Positions 39,582-52,550 are shown, counted from the first letter of the stretch. The stretch is DNA of 64,000 nt from Xiphophorus maculatus (GCF_002775205.1 NC_036462.1:30545084-30609083); one strand, 5' to 3'. The notes: generated from the sequence alone by a model not told the origin. Translations and numbers: made by a program.

Positions 39582-40224
39582 TACAGACCAAAAGTTTGGA
39601 CACACCTTTTAATTCAATGAGTTTCCTTTATTTTCATGACTATTGACATTGTAGATTCACACTGAAGGCATCAAAACTATGAATAACACATGTGGAAATA
39701 TGCACTAAACAAAAAAGTGTAAAACAACTGAAAATAGCCCTTATATTCTAGTTTCTTCAAAGTAGCAACCTTTAGCTGTGATTACTGCTTTGCTCACACT
39801 CTGCATTTTCTTGATGAGCTTCAAGAGGTCGTCACCTGAAATGGTTTTCACTTCATAGGTCAACCTGCCCTGTTAGGTTAATAAGTGGGATTTCTTGCCT
39901 TATAAATAGTCATGAAAATAAAGAAAACCCATTGAATTAGAAGGTGTGTCCAAACCTTTGGTCTGTACTGTATATATAAACACTGGGTGAACGTCTGCCG
40001 AACTTCACCGAGGACCCACCTGCTTTTCTGCAGCGCAGGATGGAGCGGACCTCATGAGCTGTTCTGCGAGAGTTCAGCTTGTCGTGCAGCTCTGGATGTC
40101 GGTAGAGTTTAGGAAACCTTTCTTTGATTATTGTCGGCTTTCCTAAGAACGCTGCCCGATACAAGCGAGCTTCCGCTCCTTGTTTGACCAACTCCGCCGT
40201 AGAGAGAAACTGAGGGACCGCCAT
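38080..40224 (-). CDS. tp53rk: tp53rk (PRPK/Bud32) kinase, complete
   Basis: Two exons on minus, 40020-40224 and 38080-38567 (693 bp, 230 aa), with GT-AG ends. The protein is the atypical small kinase/ATPase of the KEOPS/EKC complex, which makes the t6A modification of ANN-decoding tRNAs. Visible are [12 protein letters not shown] (nucleotide loop), the Lys in IIKERFPK, the RRTAHEVR helix, the catalytic loop [12 protein letters not shown], the metal-binding FIDFGLS, and the conserved C-terminal tail [12 protein letters not shown]. The length is slightly under human (253 aa) because the N-terminal extension is short. It is the only complete gene in the window. A Tc1-type MITE and TA/CA microsatellites sit in its intron; a pyrimidine-rich trinucleotide tract starts 35 bp upstream of the ATG. 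Confidence 0.96.
39524..39578. repeat. (TA)n microsatellite
   Basis: About 27 TA repeats abutting the Tc1 MITE. A shorter (CA)n lies at 39212-39235. Confidence 0.95.
39579..39970. mobile_element. Tc1-type MITE in the tp53rk intron
   Basis: 392 bp, with 30-bp inverted ends beginning CAGTACAGACCAAAAGTTTG (one mismatch) and flanked by TA dinucleotides. The interior has remnants of the Tc1 end region (CAAAGTAGCAACCTTTAGC) but no transposase. It is inserted at the edge of a (TA)n tract. Confidence 0.85.
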
Positions 40225-40254
40225 GACGCTCCGACGGGTCCACTCGGAGAATGT

Positions 40255-40315
40255 TCCTCCTTCTTCTTCTTCTTCTTCTTCTCCTCCTCCTCCTCCTCCT
40301 TCTTCTTCTTCTTGG
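40255..40315. repeat. (TTC)n/(CTC)n tract upstream of tp53rk
   Basis: TTC, CTC, then TTC triplets for about 60 bp, 35-90 bp upstream of the tp53rk ATG. It is polypurine on the sense strand, so likely in the promoter or 5' leader. Confidence 0.93.
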
Positions 40316-41249
40316 ATTTATTGGCGGTTGGCAACAAACTTTTAGTAGCATTACCGCCACTTACTGGTATGGAGTGTGGTTCGTGATGGTCTATCTATTT
40401 ATATATATATATATAAACTCCTACTACTACTACTACTAATAATAAATGAAATAAATTAAATAAATCCTACCTATACATATAAATATAAATAATTTGTAAT
40501 GACACTTGTTCTCTGAGCTACTGCTGTAAGTTTCATATCAACAGGACAATAGACAGGGGATGCAAATATTGGCTGGCTCAGAAATTAAAATGCATCCTCC
40601 TACATTAATAGACTAGACAGTAAAGGATGATATAAAATGTTCTATATAACGGGCTTCTGTTTTGTAATGCTTTAAGCTATTATGGTGTTAAAAGAAAAAA
40701 TCGGGGGAATTTCAAACCATCTGCGGAGAACATTTTCATCAGACACTGAAAAACCTTCGACTCATACAGTGTGTCTCAATAAAGGTGTAAAAACCGTATT
40801 TATTTCAAATAATCTGCGAAATAAAAACCCACCGTTTTAGGGCTTACATGGTTAAGAAACGTGATAATGTTACGAATATCTTTAAAAGTTTCGTCTTCGG
40901 TCATATTTCAGAAATAATAACGCCTCGAATCAGAAACGAGGTAAAACAAGAAACTTTTTTTCTTCGCCGTTAGGCACTTTTAACAGCAAACCAAACGCGA
41001 CGTTTCGGTGAGGATCAACCTTCTTCAGGCCGTTTGCTGCTCCAACTGAGGAACTCAGTGCAACAACAACTATTTATAAACAAAAACTCCAAACTTCGAA
41101 TTTACAAAGTATTTACAGTCAGCCGGGCTCTGATTGGCCCTTAGGATTCATATTGTAACGTCATCTGTATCCATGAGGGAGGATGAGGATGATGATGTCA
41201 TCATTCTGGGGAGGACAGAGCTGCAGACACACACTCTTCTGTTTCTGAA

Positions 41250-42041
41250 TCTGTTGTGGGTAAAATGTGTTTTTCCTCTAAACCCTCCACTAGAAACAAA
41301 AATATAAGATCCTTATTTCAGAAGAACATTGCTACTACACCTTATGTGACCCACTACTGGAGACAGTTTTTGTTTCTGATATCAAATGGTCAACGGTTTG
41401 GACTCTCCCCTCCAAATACTTCGTTAGGAACAAACCTTGTGATGTGTGCTTCAAACTTCTCCACTGGTGCTACCCTGCAAAACAAAACCTGCCCCAGGAT
41501 ATAGACCGTAGCTGCTCTTTCTGTAATTTGGACAATGAGACAATAGTCCACTTATTCTGGAGGTGACCCTTCGCTGTCTCATTCTGGAAAGACTTTGTTT
41601 ATTATATTCAATCTCATATTCTCAATAGTTTTTCACTTTTATACACAGATGTACTTTTTGGTTTCTACAATGTCTGTCCTGCTAATAAGAATCATTTTTA
41701 TGTAATTAATCTATTGTTAATTCTAGTTAAATTTCATATTCATAAATGCAAATTTTCTGGCACAAAGCCTCTATTTGATCTGTTTTTATCTGAATTACAA
41801 CACTATGCAGGGTCTATATGGACCTCTACCAATCCCAGGGCTGTGGGGAATCTGGAAGCCCTGAAGTTCGTTGGTTGTATTCCCTGAAGCGATGCCTTGT
41901 GTTTGTTTCTGTTTTGGCTCCTTGTGTTATGCTTTCTGTTGTTTTTTTTCCCTTGTATCCCCTGGCACTTTGTTTTTCTCGTTTTCCCCTTTTGTATACA
42001 TTGTATTAACATTTTGATGCAATAAATAAAAAATAAAAAAA
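41250..42041 (+). mobile_element. L1-type LINE 3' end with poly(A) tail (unit D)
   Basis: The same remnant as 7750-8125, but here it continues past 41625. It reads CKFSGTKPLFDLFLSELQHY-type ORF2 terminal sequence, then a 3' UTR and A-rich tail (AATAAATAAAAAATAAAAAA). The smooth continuation shows D keeps the original LINE and the other units lost its end. Frames are broken. Confidence 0.8.
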
Positions 42042-42246
42042 CTCCAGTAGCAGCACGGGTCAGCACGACGTTGGATTTCCATATTGGATTTAACATTGCA
42101 TTTCTTTCATAGCTTTTCTGATACATTGGTTGGACAGTCAAAATGTCGCCATTTAAAACTGATTTTTTTTAACAATATCCCAAATTAAACAAATGCTTAT
42201 CTTGGCTCTGGATTGGCTAAACACAGTCAGAAAATACAGGAGTTCT

Positions 42247-43085
42247 TCCACGAGACCAGCAACACCAGAAGTATGTGGCAAGGCATAAAGGCGATCACAG
42301 ATTACAATCCATCCTCCCCCCAGTGGGTGAAGTTGATGCTGACTTTCTAAATGGACTCAATAACTTTGTTGGGAGGTTCGAGGCACTGAACAGTACTCCA
42401 GCAAAGAAAACTGTTCCCCACCAGGAAGAGGAGGCACTCTGCCTGGACACAGCCGATGTGTTGAGACTCTGAAGAGTCACCCACGGAAGGCCCCAGGCCC
42501 CGACAACATACCTGGGCGGGTGTTCAGGGAATGCGCAGGTCAGCTGGCTGGTGTCCTAACAGACATTTTAACACCTCACTGGACCAAGCCAAACTGGACC
42601 AAGCCACAGTGCCAGCCTGTCTCAACACTGCCTCCATCATTCCGGTGCCAAAGAAACCTCAAGTCACCTCTTTCAACGATTACCGGCCTGTGGCACTGAC
42701 TCCCATCATGATGAAGTGCTTTGAAAGGCTGGTAAAAGAACACATCGTCTCCAGACTCCCCTCCACATTCGACCCGTTCCAGTTTGCCTACCGCCGAAAC
42801 CGCTCCACTGAGGACGCCATCTCCTCCGCCCTACCTGAGCCTGGCTCACCTGGAGGAGAAGAACACTCATGTGCGGATGTTGTTCCTGGACTTCAGCTCA
42901 GCGTTCAACACAATCATCCCACAGCATCTGGCAGGAAAACTGGGACACCTGGGCTTCAGCACCCCCCCTGCGCAACTGGCTGCTAGACTTCCTCACCGAC
43001 AGATCTCAGTCAGTCCGGATCGGACAACACACCTCCGATGTCATCGGGGTCAGTGCGACGTGTTCTCATCCGTCTCTTCCTGACC
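42247..43085 (+). mobile_element. L2-like LINE reverse-transcriptase fragment
   Basis: Frames give [50 protein letters not shown], then [37 protein letters not shown] and [13 protein letters not shown]. These are reverse transcriptase domains of the fish L2/CR1-like type. Several frame changes and truncation at both ends show it is dead. Its right end abuts a nuf2 exon. Confidence 0.8.
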
Positions 43086-43086
43086 C

Positions 43087-44956
43087 AGGACCATCCCACC
43101 AGAGCAGCAGGCCGAGGTAGATGAGCTGGCTGCCGCTCTCTCTGAGCTGCAGGCCACCACCGTGCATGAATACCAGGAAGTGGTAGGCGCCGACACGGAC
43201 ACACACGGTCGAAGTTGTGGTGTGTAATTGTGTGTTCAGTTGAAGTCTGACACTGTCGTTTTCCTTTCAGAACGTCAAAAACGAAAACATTGCAGAGTGG
43301 AAAACCAAAATAGCAGAGAAGACGCAGAAGCTGGTATGTGATCCAGACTCGTATGTCTAAGCTCGCCGAGTCTCTGCTGTGTCTATAAACGTGTACATGT
43401 GTGTCTATTTGTGTTTCAGTCCCAAGTGAAGGTGGACGTCATTAACCTGAAAGAGGACATCACCAAACTCAAGTCTCAGATCGTGGAGTCTCCAGAGGAA
43501 CTGAAGAGCCAGAAGGAGAAGATGAAGGAAGCTGTGAAGAAAATCAAGAACTCCATAGTAAGTAGGAAAATGTTTGGTCTGCAGATGTAACTCGATCTTT
43601 CCTGCGTTGCACTAGTTACTAGGATTAAACCGTCTGTTATATAAAAGTATATAACAATCTAAGGTCAACTCTATAAATCTATAAACTGGATGTATTTGGG
43701 TGAAAAATAACCAACTTCTGTAGGACAACATTACAAAAGGTTTGGGCCTAAGAGCACAAATGACTGGACAAAACCATGGCACAGATGAAGAAAAGATAAA
43801 GACGGGGAGCGCCTGATCTTAATGTCACATCATAGCAGTTTCTGAAGTGTTTAGTCAAGCATAAGAACAATCTGAGTAACAGAAGACATTTTGTGTAATT
43901 AGAATAACATAGAAATACAACCCTGTTACAGAATAGAGCCAATATGTTGGGATTTCTCGCACACCCGTTTAATTTTTAAATTTTTAATTTTTTTTACTTT
44001 AAGGCAGAAACAGACGAGTATGTGGTGGAGATGCAGAACAGGGTGCAGAGCGTGGCCCACGCTGAGGCCGAGCTCCAGCAGATGAACAGCCTGCTGCAGG
44101 ACCTGGAGAGCAGCATGAACAACACCAGGCTGCGTCAGGAAGAGGTACGCTCCGCTCTTACATCCACCTGGGTGTCGGGTTTCAAATTCCTAAGCTTCCA
44201 TCTTTTTCAGAGACGATCCCTCTGACTGAGCTATCGTTCGGTGTTTAGATGTTCGAAGCTAGAAGAGACATGCCTGCAGCCAGAAGACGATTCTACAAAA
44301 TAAACGCCACACGTTTCCTATTTTTATTTGTAAAAACATTTTTCCATTCACATAACAGTTATTCAGTCACTTGTGTTGCTCTGCTGGGTGAAACCCCAAC
44401 AAAACGGTTTGTGGTTGTGGTATGACAAAATATGAACAGAACAGCTGTCAGAGTGGGGAAATGTGACCTAATGTTCACTATAGAACGCACACAGTAGAAG
44501 TTGGTAAAGGGAAAACAATATTTAAAGGTTGTTTTTTTTGTTTCTAATGTTGCATGTTAACAGTACCAGGAGCTGTTGATTCAAAGCTAGAAGATGCAAA
44601 AGGAGCTGAAAAGTCTGTGCAGCGAGGAGGTCCAGCTGAAGCGGGCTCTGGGCATGAAGCTGGATAAGGAGTGCAAACAGAACATCCGCAGGCAGAAGAA
44701 GAGAGAGACGAAGGAACACCATGTCCAGGAAGTGCTGGGGTACCGACTCAAACGTCTCGACCCGTAGAGTTAACCTGAGCAATGCGTTCGTTTGGCAACC
44801 TAACACCAGCTGTTCTCCAGGCAGTGCAACCAAATCCACCAGAAACGCGAGGAGATGGCGGATAAGATCCAAGCGATCATCGGAGAGACCCGTCAGCTGA
44901 AGGCCAAGATCAAGAGCCTGAGAGACGTCTGCAGCAAAGAGACGGAGAAGGCCCAG
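43087..44956 (+). pseudogene. nuf2: nuf2 fragment, six internal exons
   Basis: These are coiled-coil exons of NUF2, a subunit of the NDC80 kinetochore complex. They are ~43087-43182 (IPPEQQAEVDELAAALSEL), 43271-43333, 43420-43557 (LKSQIVESPEELKSQKEKMK), 44004-44144, 44564-44739 and 44821-44956 (QCNQIHQKREEMADKIQ). Order and phase follow human NUF2 residues ~180-420. Exons for the N-terminal calponin-homology head and for the final ~45 residues are absent. The left exon is cut by the L2-like LINE. An in-frame TAG at 44588-44590 interrupts exon five. It cannot encode a working subunit. The following unit sequence starts at 45225, where the last exon would be expected. Confidence 0.88.
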
Positions 44957-47309
44957 GTACGTTGATGATAGGCCCAGGTACAGCCTCTGACGTTTAAGGG
45001 CGAAAGCTTTGCGGGGCTCTAGAGGTAGGTAATTTTAAAGACACACGTGAAAGTGTGACGTCTAAAACAAAGTTTTGACATTAAAGCATTTCTATCAACA
45101 GGACTGAAGTAAGGAAGAGAGAACATCCAGAAACATTCAAAGAAAAGAAATCCGAAAGCCTAGAGAACTGTTCAACTAAAGAAGCAACATTAACGTACAG
45201 TACTGAAACGAAACAAAATGACAAGCACAAGATCTTGTATTCTTCATTGATGACCCTTCCTTCCACTGCATCATCGTACACCTCCTTTTCAGCCATGTCC
45301 CAAACCTCACAATGACACAATGGACAAAAACAAAGGAAGTCGCAAACTGCTACTTCTTAGCAGATCCGTGGCTAGTTGTCAGAGCTGAGCGTCATCACTC
45401 ACTCTAAATTTTGCTCACTCTAAATTGCGTGTCAATCATATGAAAACCTTAAAAATCATAAATAGGCCACCCATTCCCTTCGTAGCTATGTGCTTTTAAA
45501 ATGTATGGTGATTGCGCCCTCTACTGGTGATTACGGAGCACTGGGATCAGTCAGACTGTTGGTATTGGAATAATAGAAGCAGCTGGGCTGCAGTACACTG
45601 CCGGTATCTCTGGCCCTCTCTGTTACTCATTGCTTCTTCAGTTGAATTGAATTGAATTCAAAAATACTTTGTTGATCCCAAAGTAGAGGAATAAAGCATT
45701 CTATCCCTGAAATTGTGATTCCTTAAAACCTGATGCTTCCAGTGTTCAGGTTCATTTTCTGTCTGAACACATAGGAAATCTTAAAAACTAAGTTTCTAGT
45801 TGTTTCCATCATTTATGTGTCTGTTAGGAGTGTTGAAATGGAGTTACAACAATGTGGGAAAAATAAACGTTTTCTCACCGAGAGAAGCTTAAAATGGCCA
45901 TTTCTTAAAATCTGATGCCTGTTTTGAATGTTCAGATTGATTTAGTGTCTGAGCACACCACGAAGCTTAAAATGGAAGTTTCTAGTTATTTTTGAACAGA
46001 CACATGTTTGTATGGGGTTAGTGCCAGTGGACGCCTTATTTCCATTTCCATCTGCCTCCTACAAACGAATTTGGAGTTGCTCTTTATTTCCCAAAGTTAT
46101 GGGGGGAGGAAAGGAGAGAATCGATATTTCAGCTGCCAGAAATAATCCGTTCCCCCTCCCTAACATGGGAACAAATTAATTTTCCAGAAAAGTCTTTAAC
46201 GGTGCTTATTCCTCTCTTCATCAACAACGAATCCTGTGAATTTGGTGACATTTTATCATTATTTGCCAAAGTTATGAGGGGGGAATTGTATATTTTAGCC
46301 ATCTGAAATAATCCGTTCCCCCTCCCTAACATGGGAACAAATTAATTTTCCAGAAAGTCTTTAACGGTGCTTATTCCTCTCTTCATCAACAACGAATCCT
46401 GTGAATTTGGTGACATTTTATCATTATTTGCCAAAGTTATGAGGGGGGAATTGTATATTTTAGCCATCTGAAATAATCCGTTTCCCCTCTATAACATGGG
46501 AACAAATGTTAAACAAGTCTTTAACTCTGTTTATTCCTCTCTTCATCAACAATAAATTATGTAAGTTTGAAAACATTTGCTCATTATTTGCCAAAGTTAA
46601 AAGGGGGAACCACATATTTTAGCTGCCTGAAATAACCTGTTCCCCAGACATAACATGGGAGATAATTGTTTTTCTCACAATCTCCTTTAACTGTTCTTAG
46701 TCTCCTCTTCATCAGTAACAAATCCTGTGAATTTGGTAATATATACCCTTTATTTACCAAACTTACTTGGGGGGGAACCATATATTTTAGCCACTTGAAA
46801 AAATTTGTTCCCCCTCCATGACATGGGACCTTATTATTTTTTCACAAACTCTTTAAACTATGTCGATTCCTCTCTTCATCAACAACAAATCCTGTGGATT
46901 TGGTGACATTTGATTATTATTTTCCAAAGTTAAAGGAGGAGAACCAAATACTTTAGCCACCTGATATAATCCGTTCCCACTCTATAACATGGGAATAAAT
47001 TAATTTACCAGCAACTCTTTAACTGTTGCTTTGGAAACATTTGCTCTTCATTTCACAAAGGTAAGAGGCTTTGGGGTTTAAACTATCTTTCCATAGCTAC
47101 CTTATATTAAAGTCCTGTAAGGATAAATACCAAACATAGTTTTCAAAATGTCACTTATTAACCATTATACAACATACATAAACCAACACACCACAGCAAA
47201 CTCAGGAACCTAAGGCAACATGCAAAGTACTGATTTTACTGGTTTTAGTTTTTGCCTAATTGATGATATTGTTTGTTTTTTTGCCCCTGTTTTATTTATT
47301 TTTCTGCAG

Positions 47310-47722
47310 GCTGAGGTTGATGCTGCTGTCCAGCTGCTACTGAAGCTGAAAATGGGCTACAAACAGATGACTGGTCAGGACTACAAAGCAGGACGTCAGT
47401 GAACGATGCTGCGCCGAACAACAGAACGGCAGCAGATTTGGCCGGTGAGGACGACACGGTGGATCCATGGACCGTTTCAACCACCAACGCCAAGGGAGCC
47501 GATTATGACAAATTAATAGGTGAGAGTCCAGTTAGCTTTAAGTCTGAGGGGAGGGATAATCCACCGTGGCGGATTGATAAACAATGCTTTCTCTTATTTC
47601 ATTTTATTTTGTATTTTTAGTGAGGTTTGGGAGCAGTAAAATCGACCAGGAGCTGGTGGATAAGAAGGTTTGTGGACAGAAGCCCCATCACTTCCTACGA
47701 AGAGGAGTTTTCTTCTCACACA
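47310..47722 (+). pseudogene. wars1: wars1 exon fragments, copy D
   Basis: The exons are at 47310-47519 and 47621-47722. The second exon lacks one A in the run near 47661, so it reads [13 protein letters not shown] in one frame here. Other units have the extra base, and D has many run-length differences, so this may be a consensus error. The WHEP exon is still frameshifted. Confidence 0.83.
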
Positions 47723-49167
47723 CATGTTTGTTCTTCCAATTAATAACTGACAGATTAATCATATTAATGCAAAACTTTTCACATTATAACTATGAACTTC
47801 AGTGTGCTTTATTTTAGTGCATAATTTAGCATAATGTTTTACATCTTTTGGAAATAAAAATGATTTCCGATTGTTTTCAGCTCCCTCACTGCAAAAACAC
47901 TAAACCTCACCACGTAGTTTTGGTCCAGTTTATTGTGCAAACATCTTAGTACATTTAGGATAAGACACAACTAACTTATGAGTAACTTTTCAGGAAGATA
48001 TAGGAGCTTGTTTTACGTCAGTGATTCCTTAATATTGATGGAAAAAATACTAGATTATTTCACTTATAACTGGGGAAGAATGTTTTGTTTAAGTATCATA
48101 TTCTGTGAATGGAACTAATAATTCTTCAGCAATTTTAAGGAATTATTTACTTAAACAAGCTTCTATATCTTGCTGAAAAGTTTAGTCATTTTTGTCTTAT
48201 TTTAAGTGTACTAAAATATTTTCACTAGAAACTGGACAAAAAGAAAAAAAAACTTGGTAAAGTGTTGTCTTCAAAATTCAACTTTACTGATCCCAAAGGG
48301 AAATTAAATGTTGTTGTGAGTCATATAGATTTGGTTTATGATAACATTACCCAAACCACGAATTTCAGTAATTACATTCAAACTAATCAAACTCAATTCT
48401 CAGAAAATAATCCTAAATAATAACTAATTAAAATGGATTTTAAACACAGAAATAGTCTAATTATGGTAAGGCTGAACAATATTACAATATCATGAAATAA
48501 GTGTCTTATATCTGTATCAATAATGTTTTTGTTAGTTTTTCTGTTTTCAATATTTGGAATACATTCTTGTTTAATCCATAGTTTTCACATCACAATGCTT
48601 TTTAATTTCTTTTTTTTATTCTAAGCAATTATGAGGAATGGAGGTGAAACCAGAAACTGCTGCTGCGCAAGTGACTCAACAGGCTGTTGCTAGGTAACCA
48701 AAGAGCGAGAACATTATTTGATTCCACCAACCTTGCTTAGCTAGAGAGAGGTTGAGTTGGCGTCAGCTGGGTCAACAGGCCCGTTTCCCCTTTTTCTGTT
48801 TTCGGACACAATGTTTCCTTTTGACCTGTGGTCCTCGCACCCTGCTGTGCCAGTCCATTGTCTCCCCAGTGTGGATTTCAGCCTTGGTGACATATTACCA
48901 GCTGAACTGTCTCCAATAGCCATCAGCTAAGCCGAGCAGCGTTCAGCCGTAAAGTTTGTTTTTATTCAAACTTCAGCAGTTTTTCTAGTTGTTCTGCTGA
49001 GGCAGTGACATCAATGTGTGACATCACGCAAATTGATGTCACAAAGAGCGATGCACACTTTGTGGAGCTAGAGGGCATCACAGAGCTGCACGCTTGAATT
49101 CTACGGTCATAACCATTGAAGAAGAGAGACAGAGAGCACGTAGTAGTATCTTAACAAGAGATTGAAA

Positions 49168-50284
49168 ATGAAAGCTTTTCGAGATAAAGAGGCAAATTCT
49201 AACACACAAGTAAAGAAAATCATTGAGAAGTTTTTGGATTTGTCCAGAGAAACGGGATCAACAATGAGTCGCAGCAGTAAGACATCATCTTGTGATTCTG
49301 GAAAGGAAAAAGTACAACAGACATTAGCTGAAGAGACACAGAAGCCCCATGGAATATTGAACGAAGTTGGCATGATGTCCATTGTAAAACAGTCTCTGAT
49401 TGAAAGAAATGAGGAGCTGAAGATGCAAGTTCTGAACATAGAACAAGCTGCATTTGAAAAAGACAAGCTTCAAGACAAAGACGAGGAATTAAACAAACTG
49501 TTGCACGTAAACAAAACGTTAAAGGAGAACAACACCACCCTGGAGCAGAATACCACTGCCTTGGAGAACAAAGCACCTCCCTGAAGCAGAGAATCAATGC
49601 CCTGGAGAAGGAAAAAAACACCCTGCAGCAGGAAAAAACTGCCCTAGGGCAGAAAAGCACCGCTCTTCAGCAGAGAAACAATGCCCTGGAGAAAGAAAAA
49701 AGTACCCTGGAGAAGGAAAAAACTGCCCTAGGGCAGAAAAGCACCGCTCTGGAACAGAGAATTAACACCCTGGAGAAAGAAAAAAGTACCCTGGAGAAGG
49801 AAAAAAACTGCTCTAGGGAATAAAAACACGACTCTGGAACATATAAACCATGCCCTGGAAAGGGAAAGAAATACCCTGGAGATGGAAAACACCATTTTCG
49901 ATGAGATAAACACCGTCTTGGAGCAGAAAAGAGCCTCCTTGGAGGAGAAAAGCAACTTCTTGGAACAGATAAACACCCGCCCTGACGCTGAGAAGCACCT
50001 CTCTGGAGCAGAAATGTTCTATCTTGGAGAATATCAACACCGCCTTGGAGCAGGAAAACGAGATCCTGGAGCAGAAAAATACTGACTTAAAGAATATGAA
50101 CACCGACCTGCAGCTTAAACTGGAGCAGCTGAACCAGAAAACCAGCGAAAACATCAAATCAGTTTCAGATCAGCTACAGAAGCAGCCTATATTCAGACGT
50201 GTCATCAGTGGCGTCTCCAATACCTTCCTGAAAATGTACCAAACAGGTACTATAAGGTACTGGATTGACACTTGGTACTGCTAA
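49168..50284 (+). pseudogene. Coiled-coil ORF, copy D, frame interrupted
   Basis: The frame is broken by single-base run-length changes, for example near 49570, 49800 and 49975, relative to copy A. The nucleotide sequence is otherwise that of A. Given the run-length noise across D and E, these may be consensus errors rather than real mutations. Confidence 0.6.
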
Positions 50285-50630
50285 ATAAAGAAGTGTGATG
50301 AGGGCTCCAAGCTTCATGCTTGAGTATCTGTGGCAGAAAGACTAGAGGACAACAGAACTACCGTGTCAGGGGAGCTTGACACTTGGGGACTTATGGTGGA
50401 AAAGCTTAACGCTTGAAAGATGTTGACAGGAGAGCTTGAGGCCCGCAGGACTGCGGTGCCATGGGAACTTGAGGCCATCGAACACAGGTCTCCTTCGTCA
50501 CCAGACAATTCCTTTGTCGCCAGGTCATCAGACCCTTATTTATCTTATGAACTCTAGTTTTGCTTTTATTTTAGTTAGGCGTCAGATGAAGAGCTTGGTC
50601 TGCTGACCCCAAGCTCCTCCCGGCCTGCCT

Positions 50631-50987
50631 CCAGGGCTTCGTAGCGAGTCCTGTTGGTCTCCAGGCTGACCTCCAGGGCTTCGTAGCGAGTCCTGTTGGT
50701 CTCCAGGCTGACCTCCAGGGCTTCGTAGCGAGTCCTGTTGGTCTCCAGGCTGACCTCCAGGGCTTCGTAGCGAGTCCTGTTGGTCTCCAGGCTGACCTCC
50801 AGGGCTTCGTAGCGAGTCCTGTTGGTCTCCAGGCTGACCTCCAGGGCTTCGTAGCGAGTCCTGTTGGTCTCCAGGCTGACCTCCAGGGCTTCGTAGCGAG
50901 TCCTGTTGGTCTCCAGGCTGACCTCCAGGGCTTCGTATCGAGTCCTGTTGGTCCTCCAGGCTGACCTCCAGGGCTTCGTAGAGGGTC
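50631..50987. repeat. 42-bp minisatellite, 8 units (unit D)
   Basis: Same eight-unit array as unit A, with one inserted base near 50954 that joins two antisense frames. Confidence 0.93.
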
Positions 50988-52550
50988 CCATCGGCCTCCA
51001 GGTTCGTATTTGGTTTATGTATGTTGTATAATGGTTCATAAATTACATTTTGAAAACTATGTTTGATATTTATCCTTACAGGACTTTAATATAAGGTAGC
51101 TATGGAAAGATAGTTTAAATCTCAAAGCCCCTTACCTTTGTGAAATGAAGAGCAAATGTTTCCAAAGCACAGTTAAAGAGTTGCTGGTAAATTAATTTAT
51201 TCCCATGTTATAGAGTGGGAACGGATTATATCAGGTGGCTAAAGTATTTGGTTCTCCTCCTTTAACTTTGGCAAATAATTTCTGGCAGCTGAAATATCGA
51301 TTCTCTCCTCTCCTCCCCCCATAACTTGGGGAAATAAAGAGCAACTGTTTCCAAATTCTGAAAAAATATTATGTGATAGCATGTAATATACTATAAATTT
51401 CCTTAATCCAGTAATCTGTCATATTTTACATTAGAACAGGATTTACCAGGAAGTCTACACTCTCATCTTTTCAGGAAGTCTTAATTTTTGTGCCCTGCTA
51501 TCAGCAGCTTCCATCCTCTATCAGCAACGAACAATTAGAAATACACACTTACGTGTTGGAAAACTGTGTTTGGTGACTGACTTTTATTTTTCAGACTTAA
51601 GTGACAAAAGTTGGAAAAAGAGCGATTCTCTTGGCGTTTAAAATAACAACACAAAACAGCGTAAGAAGACCTCGTTTATTTATTTATTTTACAATTCTGT
51701 TATAGCTTCTTTTTAAAACAACAGCTGCCGATTAAACTGAATGTTACAACCTTGACATGATTATATGAGTTGTTTTAGTTGTGTATGAGTTATATGAGTT
51801 GTCTTCCATTTCTCGGCCCGAGAAGGAGAAGGATCAGGCTTGGAAAGCTCTGAAGGAGAGAGAAAACATTCTCAAGCTATTAGATGGAGAAAAAGAAGCA
51901 ATGTTTGGTTTTTCTTCTTTCTTTAACCCACATCTCATCCTGTCCTTACAGACTCAGACAGGAGAAAACTGCCCTGTAGTGTAAACATTTATGTGACATA
52001 GTTTTAATAGTGTGTAAAATCAGCCATCTGACTCTCAGCCTTGAGTAACGTTTTACTCAAATGATCTGAAAATGATGGTCAGATCATTTTCAGATCATTT
52101 TCAGATCATTTTCAGATCTGACCATCTGAAAATGATCAGATCCGCCTCTCTGGCTGCAATGCGCGCTCCCGACACAGGGGGCGCGGATTTTCACAGGGTA
52201 ACAGAATTTCAGCACGGATCGTGCAGTGACGACACTGCGGACATAGAAATGAAGACGTAGATGTGCCTCTAACCCTGAAAGCTTTACGTCAGTATCGCCC
52301 CCTTTGCGTCGGGTGGACGCAGCTCCCCGCGGTCCGGACCGACGCAGCTAAACACCAGCTGACCAAATCCAGCTGCTTCGTGGAGCTTTATTGTAAGAAA
52401 ATAAAATAATTTTATGATTGAAAATTTTGTATTGAAATTTTCTTAATTTCTATGGAAGCCCGTTTCCGTCACTCTGTTAAAAAAATAAATGATCTCATTA
52501 TGATATAGTATCTCAAAATAATGAGTTACTATCTCATTATAATGAGACAG

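Larger units (their letters stand above)
41626..45224. other. Segment present only in unit D
   Basis: About 3.6 kb with the L1 tail, an L2-type LINE piece and a nuf2 fragment. In B, C and E the flanks 41625 and 45225 are joined directly. CAA is present at both edges (41623-41625, 45222-45224) and once at the join, so the loss looks like a microhomology-type deletion in the unit that was later amplified. Confidence 0.85.
46068..51357 (+). mobile_element. Fold-back element, copy D
   Basis: It spans 5.29 kb. The left arm has six 165-bp units instead of five, since the unit near 46165-46330 is present twice in tandem. The right arm ends at 51357. The internal order is as in the other copies. Confidence 0.75.

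Noticed and set aside
39372-39646. Open frames rich in Tyr-Ile on both strands
   Set aside because: Translation of the (TA)n tract next to the Tc1 MITE.
40109-40439. Poly-Arg, poly-Lys/Glu and poly-Leu frames upstream of tp53rk
   Set aside because: They arise from the TTC/CTC triplet tract; the supported gene is tp53rk on minus.
47621-47722. In-frame wars1 exon in unit D taken as evidence of a working gene
   Set aside because: The other exon is still shifted, the exon has no donor, the catalytic exons are missing, and D is rich in run-length differences.
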